Origin: Planctomycetaceae bacterium
GTDB taxonomy: Bacteria > Planctomycetota > Planctomycetia > Pirellulales > Pirellulaceae
Reading direction: 5' to 3'
DNA: 64,000 nt
Assembly (NCBI GenBank): GCA_020638975.1
Contig: JACKHN010000009.1
Coordinates: 62,001-126,000 of the forward strand
Made by a program: the position numbers and the translations under genes. The notes under the pieces were generated by a model that had not been told where the DNA came from, ran no database searches, and worked only from the letters and a program-made list of their open reading frames with translations. Position 1 is the stretch's first letter. Each line of letters opens with the position of its first letter. Positions 15,981 to 25,371 of this stretch are shown here, one piece after another.

Positions 15981-17357
15981 TCATTTGCTATCTTCGCCCG
16001 AGGGAGACTCCTCAACTGCTTCATAGCCACCCAGAAAAGTCTCGCGCAACCATCGCATGCCCATCAGCAAGATCCCCATCAGCGCCAAGCCAACCGCTAG
16101 CACTCCTGGCACGAACAACCCTAGCTCGAAGATCGGTCGCGCTCGATTCCACATATTGTCCCAATCGACGACCAGATAACACGCGCCGGCACACAGATAC
16201 GGTCCGAACGCGATATCACGACGCCGTGTCAGCAACCACTGGGAAACCGAGATGAGCAACGCAGCAAATGGGGCGAGGAAGAAGATGATCAACGTCGACT
16301 GCCAGCCCAAGAACGCACCAATCATCGCCATCAGCGTTACATCACCAAAACCCATCGCCTCTTGTCCCAACGCATGGCTGCCGACAATCCGCACAGCCCA
16401 AATCAGCCCGCCACCTGCCGCCATGCCGACTAAGGCTGTAAACAAACTCTCCCAACGGTTCCCTGGACCGACAACGGCGGGGTTGCCGAATCTCCACACC
16501 AAGACAATCGTCATCGATCCAACGATCGCCGTCAGCACCATGCCAATCGAAAGGCGTCGACGGAAGCTAGCCGCAAAGTACAGAAAGGCCTTGCCAAGCC
16601 CGCGACGCGTCGTCCACAGCCACGGAACGACCGCGATGCACCAGCCAACAAAGCAGGCCAAACCAATTAGCAGGCTCGTTTCAGTAGCGAGGAATGCGTT
16701 CCAGGGCCGGTCACGCATCACCCCTGAGACGACCGACAAAAACTCAGCAGCCGGAGGCCGTCCAACGACAACGATCTCGCGAGTCGTCGGTAAGGCGGCG
16801 GCCAGTGTCAGACCAATGATCGTCCCAGGAACGGTGATCGCATCGGGAATCGTTTGCTCGTCAAAGTCGATGAAGGTTGCGACCAACATTAACGAGAACA
16901 AGATAATATGACTCAAGTAAGCCGCCTGCAGAATCGAAATCGTTGCCAGCGGCGGCAGCGGTTGCCCCGCGACGTACCGCCCGACTTCATGCCAATACAA
17001 CGCGGCGAAACAGATACCCGTTGCCACTTCCAGCAGCATCGGACGAATCCAAAAGCCGCGTCCATGGATCGACGACTCGCGACGCAGCCCAAACCAGCCA
17101 AGGATTGGAATCCGATCCGACCAGTTCCTTGACAATGCTTCTTCGTGAGGAGCGGACCAGGGTCCAATCGGTCTTGCAAACCAAGCCAATCGGTAGATGC
17201 CGCGATTCAGTTGCGTAGCGACAGCGACGCCGAGCAAGAAGAGAAAGATATAGATCACGCGTGAGTTACCAAAAGAGTCGCCACCACGCTCCGCCGTGAT
17301 GTGCCTTGCATGCCGAGCTGTCTTGAAAATCAGCCTCGACGACTGTCTCAACTTCAC
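15981..17357 (-). CDS. Prepilin peptidase-like A24 aspartyl membrane protease
   Basis: 458 residues with about eight hydrophobic segments. The two catalytic aspartates of the A24 family are visible in FIDFDEQTIPD and in MGFGDVTLMAMIGAFLGW. The N-terminal DiS_P_DiS-like region (IPILGWFGLRRES...RPMLLE) is present but lacks the CxxC pairs of classical PilD. It would cleave prepilin leader peptides of type IV pili or type II secretion pseudopilins at the inner membrane and may methylate them; the substrates are not encoded nearby. The first 30 codons are poorly supported, and a later GTG start before VIYIFLFLLG is possible. The methyltransferase function is uncertain without the cysteines. Confidence 0.83.
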   Translation of the reverse strand: MKLRQSSRLIFKTARHARHITAERGGDSFGNSRVIYIFLFLLGVAVATQLNRGIYRLAWFARPIGPWSAPHEEALSRNWSDRIPILGWFGLRRESSIHGRGFWIRPMLLEVATGICFAALYWHEVGRYVAGQPLPPLATISILQAAYLSHIILFSLMLVATFIDFDEQTIPDAITVPGTIIGLTLAAALPTTREIVVVGRPPAAEFLSVVSGVMRDRPWNAFLATETSLLIGLACFVGWCIAVVPWLWTTRRGLGKAFLYFAASFRRRLSIGMVLTAIVGSMTIVLVWRFGNPAVVGPGNRWESLFTALVGMAAGGGLIWAVRIVGSHALGQEAMGFGDVTLMAMIGAFLGWQSTLIIFFLAPFAALLISVSQWLLTRRRDIAFGPYLCAGACYLVVDWDNMWNRARPIFELGLFVPGVLAVGLALMGILLMGMRWLRETFLGGYEAVEESPSGEDSK

Positions 17358-17389
17358 CTACACAGGATCGTCACGACGGAGCGTGACGG

Positions 17390-17899
17390 CTACTTTACCA
17401 AGCATACAATCTCTTGAGCCACTTGTTCAGCTGACTTGGCGTCCGTTTCGACGATGACATCCGCACAAGCCCGATAGACCGGCTCTCGCTGAGTCAACAG
17501 CAAGGTAATCTCAGCTAACCCGCCGCTCGTTGTCAGATTCGGGCGTTGTTCCGAGGTCTTGGTGTCGGAGATCATTCTTGCGTGAATCGTTTCGGGCTTA
17601 GCCGTCAGCCAGATTACCGTTCCCGGCGCAATCGCAAGGCGAGTCTCTTCACGCATGATGGCTCCTCCGCCAAGGCTGAGTACTGCATCAGGCCGTTGAA
17701 CCAAGTCGCCGATGACTTGAACTTCAAGATCGCGAAAAGCTTGTTCGCCGTCATCGGCAAAGATCTGCTTGATGGACTTACCAGCAAGCCGCTCGAGTTC
17801 GACATCCGCGTCAAAGCACTCAAGCTCTAGCAATTCCGCAACTCGCCGCGCCACGGTCGTCTTGCCCGTGCCTCGATAGCCGATCAGGATGAGTCGCAT
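17390..17899 (-). CDS. aroK: Shikimate kinase
   Basis: 169 residues, P-loop kinase fold. GYRGTGKTT is the Walker A, the shikimate-binding DAD(V)E motif is FDADVELE, and SLGGGAIM is the conserved glycine loop. It phosphorylates shikimate at the 3-hydroxyl in the cytosol. It lies 27 bases downstream of the aroD-aroE fusion on the same strand, so three shikimate-pathway steps are encoded as one unit. The length matches the family. Confidence 0.95.
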   Translation of the reverse strand: MRLILIGYRGTGKTTVARRVAELLELECFDADVELERLAGKSIKQIFADDGEQAFRDLEVQVIGDLVQRPDAVLSLGGGAIMREETRLAIAPGTVIWLTAKPETIHARMISDTKTSEQRPNLTTSGGLAEITLLLTQREPVYRACADVIVETDAKSAEQVAQEIVCLVK

Positions 17900-17926
17900 G
17901 CGGTGATCGCTTTCAGCAGTCAGCCT

Positions 17927-19435
17927 TTAGCCCTCGCCAGCATCAGTGACAATGGCCTTCACGGCTCCGGTCGCCTTCTTGATCGCTTCACGCATCACAT
18001 CCTCGGGGGCATCTTGATCCGTGAACAGCTTGAATTGAAGTGCCGCTTGACGGACGAACATATCAACACCCGTGACGACGTTGGCGTTGACATCGCGAGC
18101 TTGTTTGATGAGCAGCGTTCGCTCTGGGTTGTAGACCGTGTCGAACACAATTGTCGACCGACGCAGATGGCGGCCCTCGTACGGTGTTTCGTTAACGTGA
18201 GGGTGCATCCCGATCGGCGTGCAGTTAATCACCATGTCGCATTTGACGTTGTGACGATTCTTCCACTCGGTTGCCTTGCATCCAAACTTCTCCGCCACTG
18301 CCTCCGCCTTCGCAAAAGTCCGGGACGCAATCGTGACATCCACGTTTCGCAACTTCAAAGCGTGGAGAATGGCCTTCGCCACACCACCGGCTCCCAGCAC
18401 AATGGCCGCGCGACCTGCCAACACATCGACGCTGCCGCCACGTCCAAGCGTGGCGTCGATCGAATCTAATGCCGCACGAAAATCGGTGTTGTAAGCCATC
18501 TTGTCGAAGCCATCCATCACGACGGTATTCGCCGCGCCGATATTATCGACCGCACGATCCACGCTATCGACATGCTCGATAATCGCTTCCTTGTGAGGAA
18601 TCGTCACACTTAGACCGCGCAACCCGAACCCACGGCAATAGGTCATAAATTCGCCGAGGTCTTCGCGCGGAACGCGAATCGGGATGTAAACCTTGTCCAT
18701 CTTGAGATGCCGAAACGCCGCATTGTGAACAGCCGGGCTCATGCTGTGGCCGATCGGATCGGCGATGACACCATAGACTTCCGTACTCGGCGTGATGTCG
18801 TCGTAATGATAGTTCTCACGCATCTGCTGGAAGCTCAATTGCCCCGGCGCGAGCGCCCGCTCTTGATGGAAGGTTGCGTAGGTAAAAGGCGCGCCAAATC
18901 TCGCGGCGAGGATCCGCGACGGCGTTCCCATGTCGCCCATACAGAACGCAACCGTCGGTGTCTCGCTTTCGGCAATCAATTCCAGCATCCGCACATTGTC
19001 GTGAGGATTGTGAGCCATGGTGGCCAGCTTGATAATGTCGGGATCGAGGCCCTTCAGCCGTTCGTGGATCTCACGAATGTCTTTGGGAGTCTCATGAAAA
19101 TTATGGTAGCTGACGATCCGCTTCGTCTTTCCGAATCGCGGAATCGAGCCAGCGATATCTTCTTCCAGATCGACGTAATCGACTCCGTCGACGATCGCCG
19201 TACGGAGTAACATCAGCCGTTCTTCCTCGCTTTTGTCCCACTTCCCGCCATCTTGTTCTCGGCGACAGGTGATGATCACGGGACAAGGGCGATCAGCGAC
19301 AAGCCGCTTGAGATTTACGGCCCGCATGATGTAATCAACGCGGAGTTCCACGAGTTCCGCGCCTTGCTCCGCCAAATGCTTATGCTCGGCGATCATCATC
19401 TTGTGGCGGCCACGGCCAATACTAACTGCAATCAT
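17927..19435 (-). CDS. aroDE: Bifunctional 3-dehydroquinate dehydratase (type I)/shikimate dehydrogenase
   Basis: 502 residues from the start at 19435 (MIAVSIGRGRHKMM). Residues 1-215 are a type I dehydroquinase: ELRVDY, the His in SYHNFHE and the Schiff-base Lys in IIKLATMA are in place. Residues 225-495 are shikimate dehydrogenase: GHSMSPAVHN, TIPHKE with the catalytic Lys, NTDF, and NADP-binding GAGGVAKAI. The fusion performs steps 3 and 4 of the pathway and is best known from plants, chlamydiae and planctomycetes. aroK follows by 27 bases. Everything suggests a functional enzyme. Confidence 0.95.
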   Translation of the reverse strand: MIAVSIGRGRHKMMIAEHKHLAEQGAELVELRVDYIMRAVNLKRLVADRPCPVIITCRREQDGGKWDKSEEERLMLLRTAIVDGVDYVDLEEDIAGSIPRFGKTKRIVSYHNFHETPKDIREIHERLKGLDPDIIKLATMAHNPHDNVRMLELIAESETPTVAFCMGDMGTPSRILAARFGAPFTYATFHQERALAPGQLSFQQMRENYHYDDITPSTEVYGVIADPIGHSMSPAVHNAAFRHLKMDKVYIPIRVPREDLGEFMTYCRGFGLRGLSVTIPHKEAIIEHVDSVDRAVDNIGAANTVVMDGFDKMAYNTDFRAALDSIDATLGRGGSVDVLAGRAAIVLGAGGVAKAILHALKLRNVDVTIASRTFAKAEAVAEKFGCKATEWKNRHNVKCDMVINCTPIGMHPHVNETPYEGRHLRRSTIVFDTVYNPERTLLIKQARDVNANVVTGVDMFVRQAALQFKLFTDQDAPEDVMREAIKKATGAVKAIVTDAGEG

Positions 19436-19586
19436 GGTAGAGAGAATCAACAGGAGTTTTGTAGAAAACGGGGCAACATGGTTCCCGACGACAAGTCACG
19501 CCTCCATTTTGGCAGCGCTGGGGCGACGAATCAATCGGTCGCTAATCTGGCCGAACGATACTATGATTAAGAACCACGCATTTATT

Positions 19587-19652
19587 GTTTAACCGGTAGC
19601 CGTAGGCGTCGCCTGTAGTGCGGTTCGCGACGCCTGCGGCGACTGGTTAAAT
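19587..19652. repeat. 66-bp palindrome starting GTTTAAC and ending GTTAAAT
   Basis: 26-base arms (19587-19612 and 19627-19652) pair with one A-G mismatch and otherwise Watson-Crick or G-T pairs around a 14-base loop. The termini fit the same RYYYAAC...GTTRRRY pattern as the palindrome at 2624-2692, but the interior is different. It lies between the divergent aroDE and DinB-like genes, where it could affect either promoter. Confidence 0.7.
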
Positions 19653-19729
19653 GTGGAAGTCGATGGACTCGGCGAGTGTGCGGAGGAACTGGTTCGTGAC
19701 CTAGTAACGTAGGAAGATGCATAAACCCG

Positions 19730-20248
19730 ATGCCCCCCGACCAACTAACGACAACTGTGCTAGTGAGTGCTTGCAAAGTCTTTGACGAGTGCATGACAAA
19801 GATCGAACACTGCCTCGATCAATTGTCCGAGGAGCAAGTGTGGTGGCGACCTCGCGAAGAAATGAACTCGATTGGAAACCTGTTGCTGCACCTGAGTGGA
19901 AACGTGAAGCAATGGGTCGTTTGCGGACTGGGAACGGCTGAGGACAACCGCAATCGCCCCGCAGAATTCTCGCAGCGCGGTTCGATCTCGAAAGCCGACT
20001 TACTGACGCAGTTGGCACACGTCGTCGACGAAGCAAAGTCAGTCCTCGCACAGCGGACTGCCGACGAAATGCTCGCCGGTCGTCGTATTCAGGGATTCGA
20101 AGTCACCGGTTGGGAAGCACTCTTCGACTCCATTCCCCACTTCAAAGGCCACACGCAGGAAATCATCTCGCTCACGCGACAGCAACTCGGCGATGCGTAC
20201 CGGGTCCACTGGCAACCACAGACTCCGGAAGAGGGCGCTGGACCATAA
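19730..20248 (+). CDS. DinB/DUF1572-like four-helix protein
   Basis: 172 residues, all-helical. The motif NSIGNLLLHLSGN and the C-terminal HFKGHTQEII supply the histidines that bind a metal in DinB-fold proteins (typically three His). The family includes thiol-dependent S-transferases and many proteins of unknown role. Nothing nearby fixes its substrate. It is a lone gene, divergent from aroDE and convergent with mutL, with 39 bases between the stops. Confidence 0.75.
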   Translation: MPPDQLTTTVLVSACKVFDECMTKIEHCLDQLSEEQVWWRPREEMNSIGNLLLHLSGNVKQWVVCGLGTAEDNRNRPAEFSQRGSISKADLLTQLAHVVDEAKSVLAQRTADEMLAGRRIQGFEVTGWEALFDSIPHFKGHTQEIISLTRQQLGDAYRVHWQPQTPEEGAGP

Positions 20249-20287
20249 CCCAGCAAAGCCGCCTTCCGACGCTACACCTACAACAAA

Positions 20288-22216
20288 TCAAATCCGCTTG
20301 AATCGTTTATCCAACTCTTCGCGTGTGAACACCAGTGCCGTCGGGCGACCGTGAGGACAGTGATGCGTGTCGTGGAAGAGATGCCGTTGCTCGAGGAGCG
20401 CATCAACTTCTTCGACAGAGAGCCGGTCACCGGCTTTAATGGCCGCTTTGCAAGAGATCATGTGTAGCAACTCGTCGAGAACGTCGCGACGATCGGGCTT
20501 CTTCTCACCGCCAAGCAGCACATCGACCACTTGCCGCAACACCTCCGCCGGACTGATATTTGCCAGCATGGCGGGATAAGCCGAGATAACCACGGTGTCG
20601 CCACCGAACGCTTCGATCTCAATCCCGATCTCTGCCAAAGTTTCTTTGACCTCTAAGGCTGCACCCGCTTCGCCAGCTGTCAGCGCGACCGGTTCGGGAA
20701 CGAGCAAGCGTTGCGACTCGACTTTGCCTGCCAACACCTTCTCGCGAATCTGCTCGTACAACACTCGTTCGTGTAACGCATGCTGGTCGATGACCACCAT
20801 CCCCGTCTCGTTCTCGGTGACAATGTAGCGATTGTGAAGTTGCAGTCCAATTGACGACCGGTCTTCTCGCGGCAGCGGCGAACGCGGCGTGGGCGGGACG
20901 GAAACGGCAGCAGCCTCAGTGGATTCGGGACGCTTCTCCGAATCGTTTCGCAACGGCGGTAACGATGGAGGCTCAACGTGTCGTCGATCGAACGGCTGAA
21001 ACTCCGGCAACCGCCCCAACGCACGATCGTAAGAAAGCGGAATGCTCTGCTGGGCACTCGTCACTTTCTCTGGCTGACCGCTGATCGCAGACCGCTGATC
21101 ACTCCCAACTCCTTTTGCCCAATCTGTCATCTCACGACGAAGCTGCTGCGCATGACTGGGGTCAACCGCCGGTTCCTTATCACCCTTCTTATCAGCAGCC
21201 AACGACTCCTTCGCCGTCAAATCGCTCGTCAGGAACTTACTGCGAAGTGTTCCTAGCAATTGACTGTAGACGCGGCCCCCATCCTGAAAACGAACTTCCA
21301 GCTTCGTTGGATGGACGTTGACATCGACCATCTCGGCGGGCATATCCAGCCGCAGAAAAGCTATCGGAAAACGGCCCGTCATCAACAAGCCACGGTAAGC
21401 TTCGCCAAGGGCGTGCTGCAACGAACGATCGCGAATGAAGCGTTGGTTCAAAAACAGGTATTGCATCCGATTGTTCGACCGACTGTGACTGGGGTTCGCG
21501 ACATAGCCACTCAAGCGAACAGACGTCTCGTCATCGCGGTTGTCGACCCAGATCATCGCGTCGCCGATCTCTTGGCCGAAGAACGTGGTGATTCGTTCGC
21601 GCCAATTGTCGTCGGCGGGCAGGTCAAACAGTGTACGGTCGTTATGTTTCAACGTGAAATGAATCGCCGGATGAGCGAGTGCGATGCGCGTAAACGCTTC
21701 GCTAATGTGCCCCATCTCGGTCTGCGTTGTACGCAGGAACTTGCGACGGACCGGCGTGCTGCAAAACAGGTTCCGGACTTCGATGCTAGTGCCAACCGGA
21801 CAACCGCATGGAGCAATCTCGCCGATCGTACCCGCAGTGACTGACATCTCTGAACCAGCGGAACGATCGTGCGTCCGGCTGCGCATCAGGAAGTGGCTGA
21901 TTTCTGAGATCGAAGCCAACGCCTCACCCCGAAAGCCAAGCGACCGGACGTGAAACAGATCGTCGGCGTCGCGAATCTTGCTAGTCGCGTGGCTCGCCAC
22001 CGCCAACTTCATTTGCTCGGGATTGATCCCGCAGCCATCATCGGCAATCCGAATTAACTCCGAGCCGCCCTTCTCGATCGACACGTCGATCCGAGTGGCG
22101 CCAGCGTCCACGGAGTTTTCGAGCAACTCTTTGATCACGCTGGCCGGACGTTCGATGACTTCGCCCGCTGCGATCTTGTTGATGACACTGGTTGGTAGCT
22201 GTGTGATATCAGGCAT
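20288..22216 (-). CDS. mutL: DNA mismatch repair protein MutL
   Basis: 642 residues from 22216. The N-terminal GHKL ATPase shows ELLENSVDAGA, DDGCGI and FRGEALASI; the linker (about 330-440) is long and proline/serine-rich. The C-terminal dimerisation domain carries the endonuclease motif DQHALHERVLYE (DQHAx2Ex4E), plus CKAAIKAGD and CPHGRPT, so this MutL probably nicks DNA itself, as in bacteria without MutH. It couples MutS mismatch recognition to strand removal. It lies 87 bases downstream of the NtrC-type regulator gene; that gap contains a small AT-rich hairpin around 22230-22290. Confidence 0.96.
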   Translation of the reverse strand: MPDITQLPTSVINKIAAGEVIERPASVIKELLENSVDAGATRIDVSIEKGGSELIRIADDGCGINPEQMKLAVASHATSKIRDADDLFHVRSLGFRGEALASISEISHFLMRSRTHDRSAGSEMSVTAGTIGEIAPCGCPVGTSIEVRNLFCSTPVRRKFLRTTQTEMGHISEAFTRIALAHPAIHFTLKHNDRTLFDLPADDNWRERITTFFGQEIGDAMIWVDNRDDETSVRLSGYVANPSHSRSNNRMQYLFLNQRFIRDRSLQHALGEAYRGLLMTGRFPIAFLRLDMPAEMVDVNVHPTKLEVRFQDGGRVYSQLLGTLRSKFLTSDLTAKESLAADKKGDKEPAVDPSHAQQLRREMTDWAKGVGSDQRSAISGQPEKVTSAQQSIPLSYDRALGRLPEFQPFDRRHVEPPSLPPLRNDSEKRPESTEAAAVSVPPTPRSPLPREDRSSIGLQLHNRYIVTENETGMVVIDQHALHERVLYEQIREKVLAGKVESQRLLVPEPVALTAGEAGAALEVKETLAEIGIEIEAFGGDTVVISAYPAMLANISPAEVLRQVVDVLLGGEKKPDRRDVLDELLHMISCKAAIKAGDRLSVEEVDALLEQRHLFHDTHHCPHGRPTALVFTREELDKRFKRI

Positions 22217-22302
22217 AAGAGAATTTAAGATTATCGATTTATGATTTTCGATTTGAGACTTTCCGACAATCGAAAATCTGAAATCCAAAATCTAAAATAA
22301 CT

Positions 22303-23703
22303 TCAGCCCAATCCGTATTTATCAAGCTTGCGATACAACGTCCGGGCCCCGATCTCCAGAATTTTTGCCGCTTCCTCGCGATTGCCACTGGTCAACTGAA
22401 GTGTCTGCTCGATGGCGTATCGTTCAAACGCATCCATCGGCTGCCCAATCAATTGCGTTGGCCCCTCGCCGGCAACTGGTGCCAAGTCTTCCAAGTCGGC
22501 GAACTCAGTCGGCAAGTCATCCACATCTAACGTGCCATCATCGTCATAAATGACCATCGATTCGACGGCATTCCGCAACTGCCTCACATTACCCGGCCAG
22601 TCGTAAGCCATTAGTTTTCGAGTGACCGCAGGCGAAACGCTCTTCACCGCCTTAGCGTGCTGCTTCGCCACGAGTTTTCGGAAGTGATCCGTCAGAGGGA
22701 CGATGTCTTCGCGGCGATCACGCAACGCCGGCATCTGCACCGTGACCACTTTTAAGCGGTAATACAAATCCTCGCGGAACGTGCCAGCCTGAATTGCCTT
22801 TTCCAGGTCTCGATTCGTAGCCGAAATGACGCGAACGTTGACCTTGATCGGTTTGTTGTCGCCCACGCGAGTGATCGTGTGATTCTCCAAGACTCGCAGC
22901 AGTTTGATCTGCGTCGCAGGAGGCATATCGCCGATCTCATCCAGGAACAACGTGCCGCCATTGGCATACTCGAACGCTCCTTCGCGATCCGTCACGGCAT
23001 CAGTAAAGGCACCTTTGACGTGCCCGAATAGCTCGCTCTCGACCAGGTTTTCCGCGACCGCTCCCGCGTTCAACGCGACGAAACGCTTGCTCTTGCGGGG
23101 ACTGTTTTGATGAATCGCTTGGGCGACCAGATCCTTGCCGGTGCCATTTTCTCCCGTGATCAAAACGGTGGCGTCGGTGGGAGCAACACGCTTGAGCCGA
23201 TCGATCATGGCCTGCATCTTCTTGCTGGTGAAGACGATGCCTTCGAAGCCGAACTTCTCGTCCAGTCGCTGCGACAACTCCAGGTTCTGCCGCTTGAGCC
23301 GAACTTTGTCGACAGCCTTCTCGGCAACCGCTCGTAACTTGTCAGGCGTGACGGGCTTCTCCAGAAAGTTGAATGCCCCCTTCTGCATCGCCTGGACCGC
23401 CGTCGGCACCGACGCGTGGCCGGTCACAACGATGACTTCACTGTCGGGCAACGCCTTCTTCGCCCGAGCCAGCACCTCCATGCCATCCACGTCGCTCATC
23501 ACCAGATCGGTAAAGATGACGTCGAACGTATCCTGCTCAACGGCCTTCACGCCCTCTTTGCCGGAGTAAGCCGTCGTACAAGGATATCCAACTCTTTCGA
23601 GGCTTTCCGTCATCGCGTGGGCGAGTGCTTTGTCATTATCGACAATCAGCACACGCACATCGCTCGGGGTCATAGGGATATCCTTATCATTCGCATCGGC
23701 CAT
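22303..23703 (-). CDS. Sigma-54-dependent response regulator, NtrC family
   Basis: 466 residues. Receiver domain about 12-130 with phospho-acceptor Asp66 (FTDLVM) and the conserved Lys in LEKPV. AAA+ domain about 155-385: Walker A GENGTGKD, Walker B GGTLFLDEIGDM, arginine finger region, and a sigma-54 contact loop that reads GAFTDA rather than GAFTGA. A Fis-type helix-turn-helix ends the protein (NREEAAKILEIGARTLYRKL). It would activate sigma-54 promoters when phosphorylated. A likely partner is the soluble histidine kinase at 30636-31367, now separated by the surface-protein region. Target genes are unknown. Confidence 0.94.
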   Translation of the reverse strand: MADANDKDIPMTPSDVRVLIVDNDKALAHAMTESLERVGYPCTTAYSGKEGVKAVEQDTFDVIFTDLVMSDVDGMEVLARAKKALPDSEVIVVTGHASVPTAVQAMQKGAFNFLEKPVTPDKLRAVAEKAVDKVRLKRQNLELSQRLDEKFGFEGIVFTSKKMQAMIDRLKRVAPTDATVLITGENGTGKDLVAQAIHQNSPRKSKRFVALNAGAVAENLVESELFGHVKGAFTDAVTDREGAFEYANGGTLFLDEIGDMPPATQIKLLRVLENHTITRVGDNKPIKVNVRVISATNRDLEKAIQAGTFREDLYYRLKVVTVQMPALRDRREDIVPLTDHFRKLVAKQHAKAVKSVSPAVTRKLMAYDWPGNVRQLRNAVESMVIYDDDGTLDVDDLPTEFADLEDLAPVAGEGPTQLIGQPMDAFERYAIEQTLQLTSGNREEAAKILEIGARTLYRKLDKYGLG

Positions 23704-23736
23704 GCCTGCGATGATACTGAATTGTCAGAAGAACGG

Positions 23737-25236
23737 CTAGACACGGAGAACGGCGCTCGACGTGTCCTCGGCGAGTTCGTCGAGCAGCGATTCCCATGAC
23801 TGCGTCCGTTCGTTGTCTTCCTCCGTCATCTGCCGAGATCGTGCGGGTAGCTGGGAAGACACAACATCGACTTTTGCTCGTCGAAAGGCCGTGCGGTCGC
23901 GGCGCAAACGATGGGAATCCCGCCATGAACCTTTGAGTGGCGAGGCACTCGCCGCCGGCTCGCGTCGAATCATCGCATGGTTGAAGAGCCGGTGGCTAGT
24001 TCCAAAACCGCTCACGGCAATTTCTTCGCCTTCGGCTTGCACAGCGATTTGCCAGTTGAGATAGTTGACAATGATCAAGACATCCAGTGCCGAGGCAACC
24101 CAGTCGCCATTCACATCCACGTACAACTTGACCGGACTCGAGCTTGGCCCTTCCGAATGAACACCGGCTGCTGCGCCGTTGAGGTAGTTGACGACAGCCA
24201 AGGCGTCGATCGGCGTTACGGAACCGTCATCGTTCACGTCAAGCTGATTCGCACTATTCTGCTGCGGTGCGTTTTCGCCCTCGGACGGTTGGCACTTCGA
24301 TCCGGGACAAACGTGCCGGATTCCTAAGGGCGGGGGATCGGTCAACACGACGTTGTCGATCAGCGGTCGGTCGTTTTGCAGAAACAGTCCCATGCCGCCA
24401 ACGGTTCCTTGAATCGTATTGACACTCGTGAGGAACGGTTCCTCGTGGGTTACTTCGCCGGCAAATAGGAGCGCCGTCCCGACTGATGAGCCGGAGACGA
24501 GCGTTAGCGTACGTGCGCGGACGGCAATCTCACCGCTACAGCCAAGAATCCCACCGCTCCCGCCGTTCAACGACACATCGCCGGTAGTTTGGACTCGCAC
24601 ATTGGCGATGCCCGTACCGGAAACCAATCGCACATCCGCGTTCCCGGCTTGGATCAGCGAGCAGTTTCCGAAAATGTCCCGTCCAGCGGTCAATTGAACC
24701 GTGCCCGTCGCGATGCTGATGTCGGCATTAACTTCCAGCGACTGAACCGCGTGGAGAATTATCCTTCCGTCTTGGATCGCGATCGCGGCGTTGACGAAGA
24801 CATCTTCGACTTCGCCGCTTGTTCGGAATCCTCCCGCATCCAGCAGCATCGGGCCGGAAAACGTGAGTGTATCGTGACCGCCGCCACCGTTGACGATCAC
24901 CGACAGGTTCAAGCCCGGTGGCGCGCCGGTGAAGTCGATCGACAACTGATCATCACCCTCCAAGAGAGCTATCTCGACGCTGACGATCGAAGCCAGCGGC
25001 ACATCTACGACGGTGCCTGTTGTGTTGTCAGAAAAGTCGCCGAGGATGTTGTTTCGATCCGTGATTAACAGCCTGTCACCGACGATTATCAGTTCGAGTT
25101 GATCGTCCTTGCCGCCGGGAACGACGTCTCGAATTCTCATGACCGACGAATTATTTAAGTCCACGGCAGTGCGAACTCTCTGCAACGTGTCGTCTACGAT
25201 CGTGTACTCCCTGTACCGTGCCATCGCCATTGGCAT
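23737..25236 (-). CDS. C-terminal segment of the broken surface protein, with dockerin repeats
   Basis: 499 codons; the first eight are out-of-frame filler before EYTIVDDTLQRV. The short piece linking it to the middle segment is read in a third frame at about 25220-25380 (VTIPAGTYNGSAFAITGW). It contains a beta-rich glycine-poor region, a possible beta-helix (ISIATGTVQLTAGRDIFG), and two dockerin-type calcium loops, LDVNDDGSVTPIDAL and YVDVNGDWVASALD, each followed by VVNYLN or IVNYLN. The basic, Arg-rich tail with a final acidic helix is common in planctomycete surface proteins. Dockerin-like repeats suggest anchoring or assembly outside the cell. Confidence 0.72.
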   Translation of the reverse strand: MPMAMARYREYTIVDDTLQRVRTAVDLNNSSVMRIRDVVPGGKDDQLELIIVGDRLLITDRNNILGDFSDNTTGTVVDVPLASIVSVEIALLEGDDQLSIDFTGAPPGLNLSVIVNGGGGHDTLTFSGPMLLDAGGFRTSGEVEDVFVNAAIAIQDGRIILHAVQSLEVNADISIATGTVQLTAGRDIFGNCSLIQAGNADVRLVSGTGIANVRVQTTGDVSLNGGSGGILGCSGEIAVRARTLTLVSGSSVGTALLFAGEVTHEEPFLTSVNTIQGTVGGMGLFLQNDRPLIDNVVLTDPPPLGIRHVCPGSKCQPSEGENAPQQNSANQLDVNDDGSVTPIDALAVVNYLNGAAAGVHSEGPSSSPVKLYVDVNGDWVASALDVLIIVNYLNWQIAVQAEGEEIAVSGFGTSHRLFNHAMIRREPAASASPLKGSWRDSHRLRRDRTAFRRAKVDVVSSQLPARSRQMTEEDNERTQSWESLLDELAEDTSSAVLRV

Positions 25237-25371
25237 CGCCGACTTGAATCTGGCTTCCAGTCAGCGAGCCCAACTCGAACGTCTCGTCTTGCACTTCGAT
25301 GAGCGAATCAGGGACGATCGACCAGCCGGTGATGGCAAAAGCGCTGCCGTTATACGTGCCAGCAGGAATGG

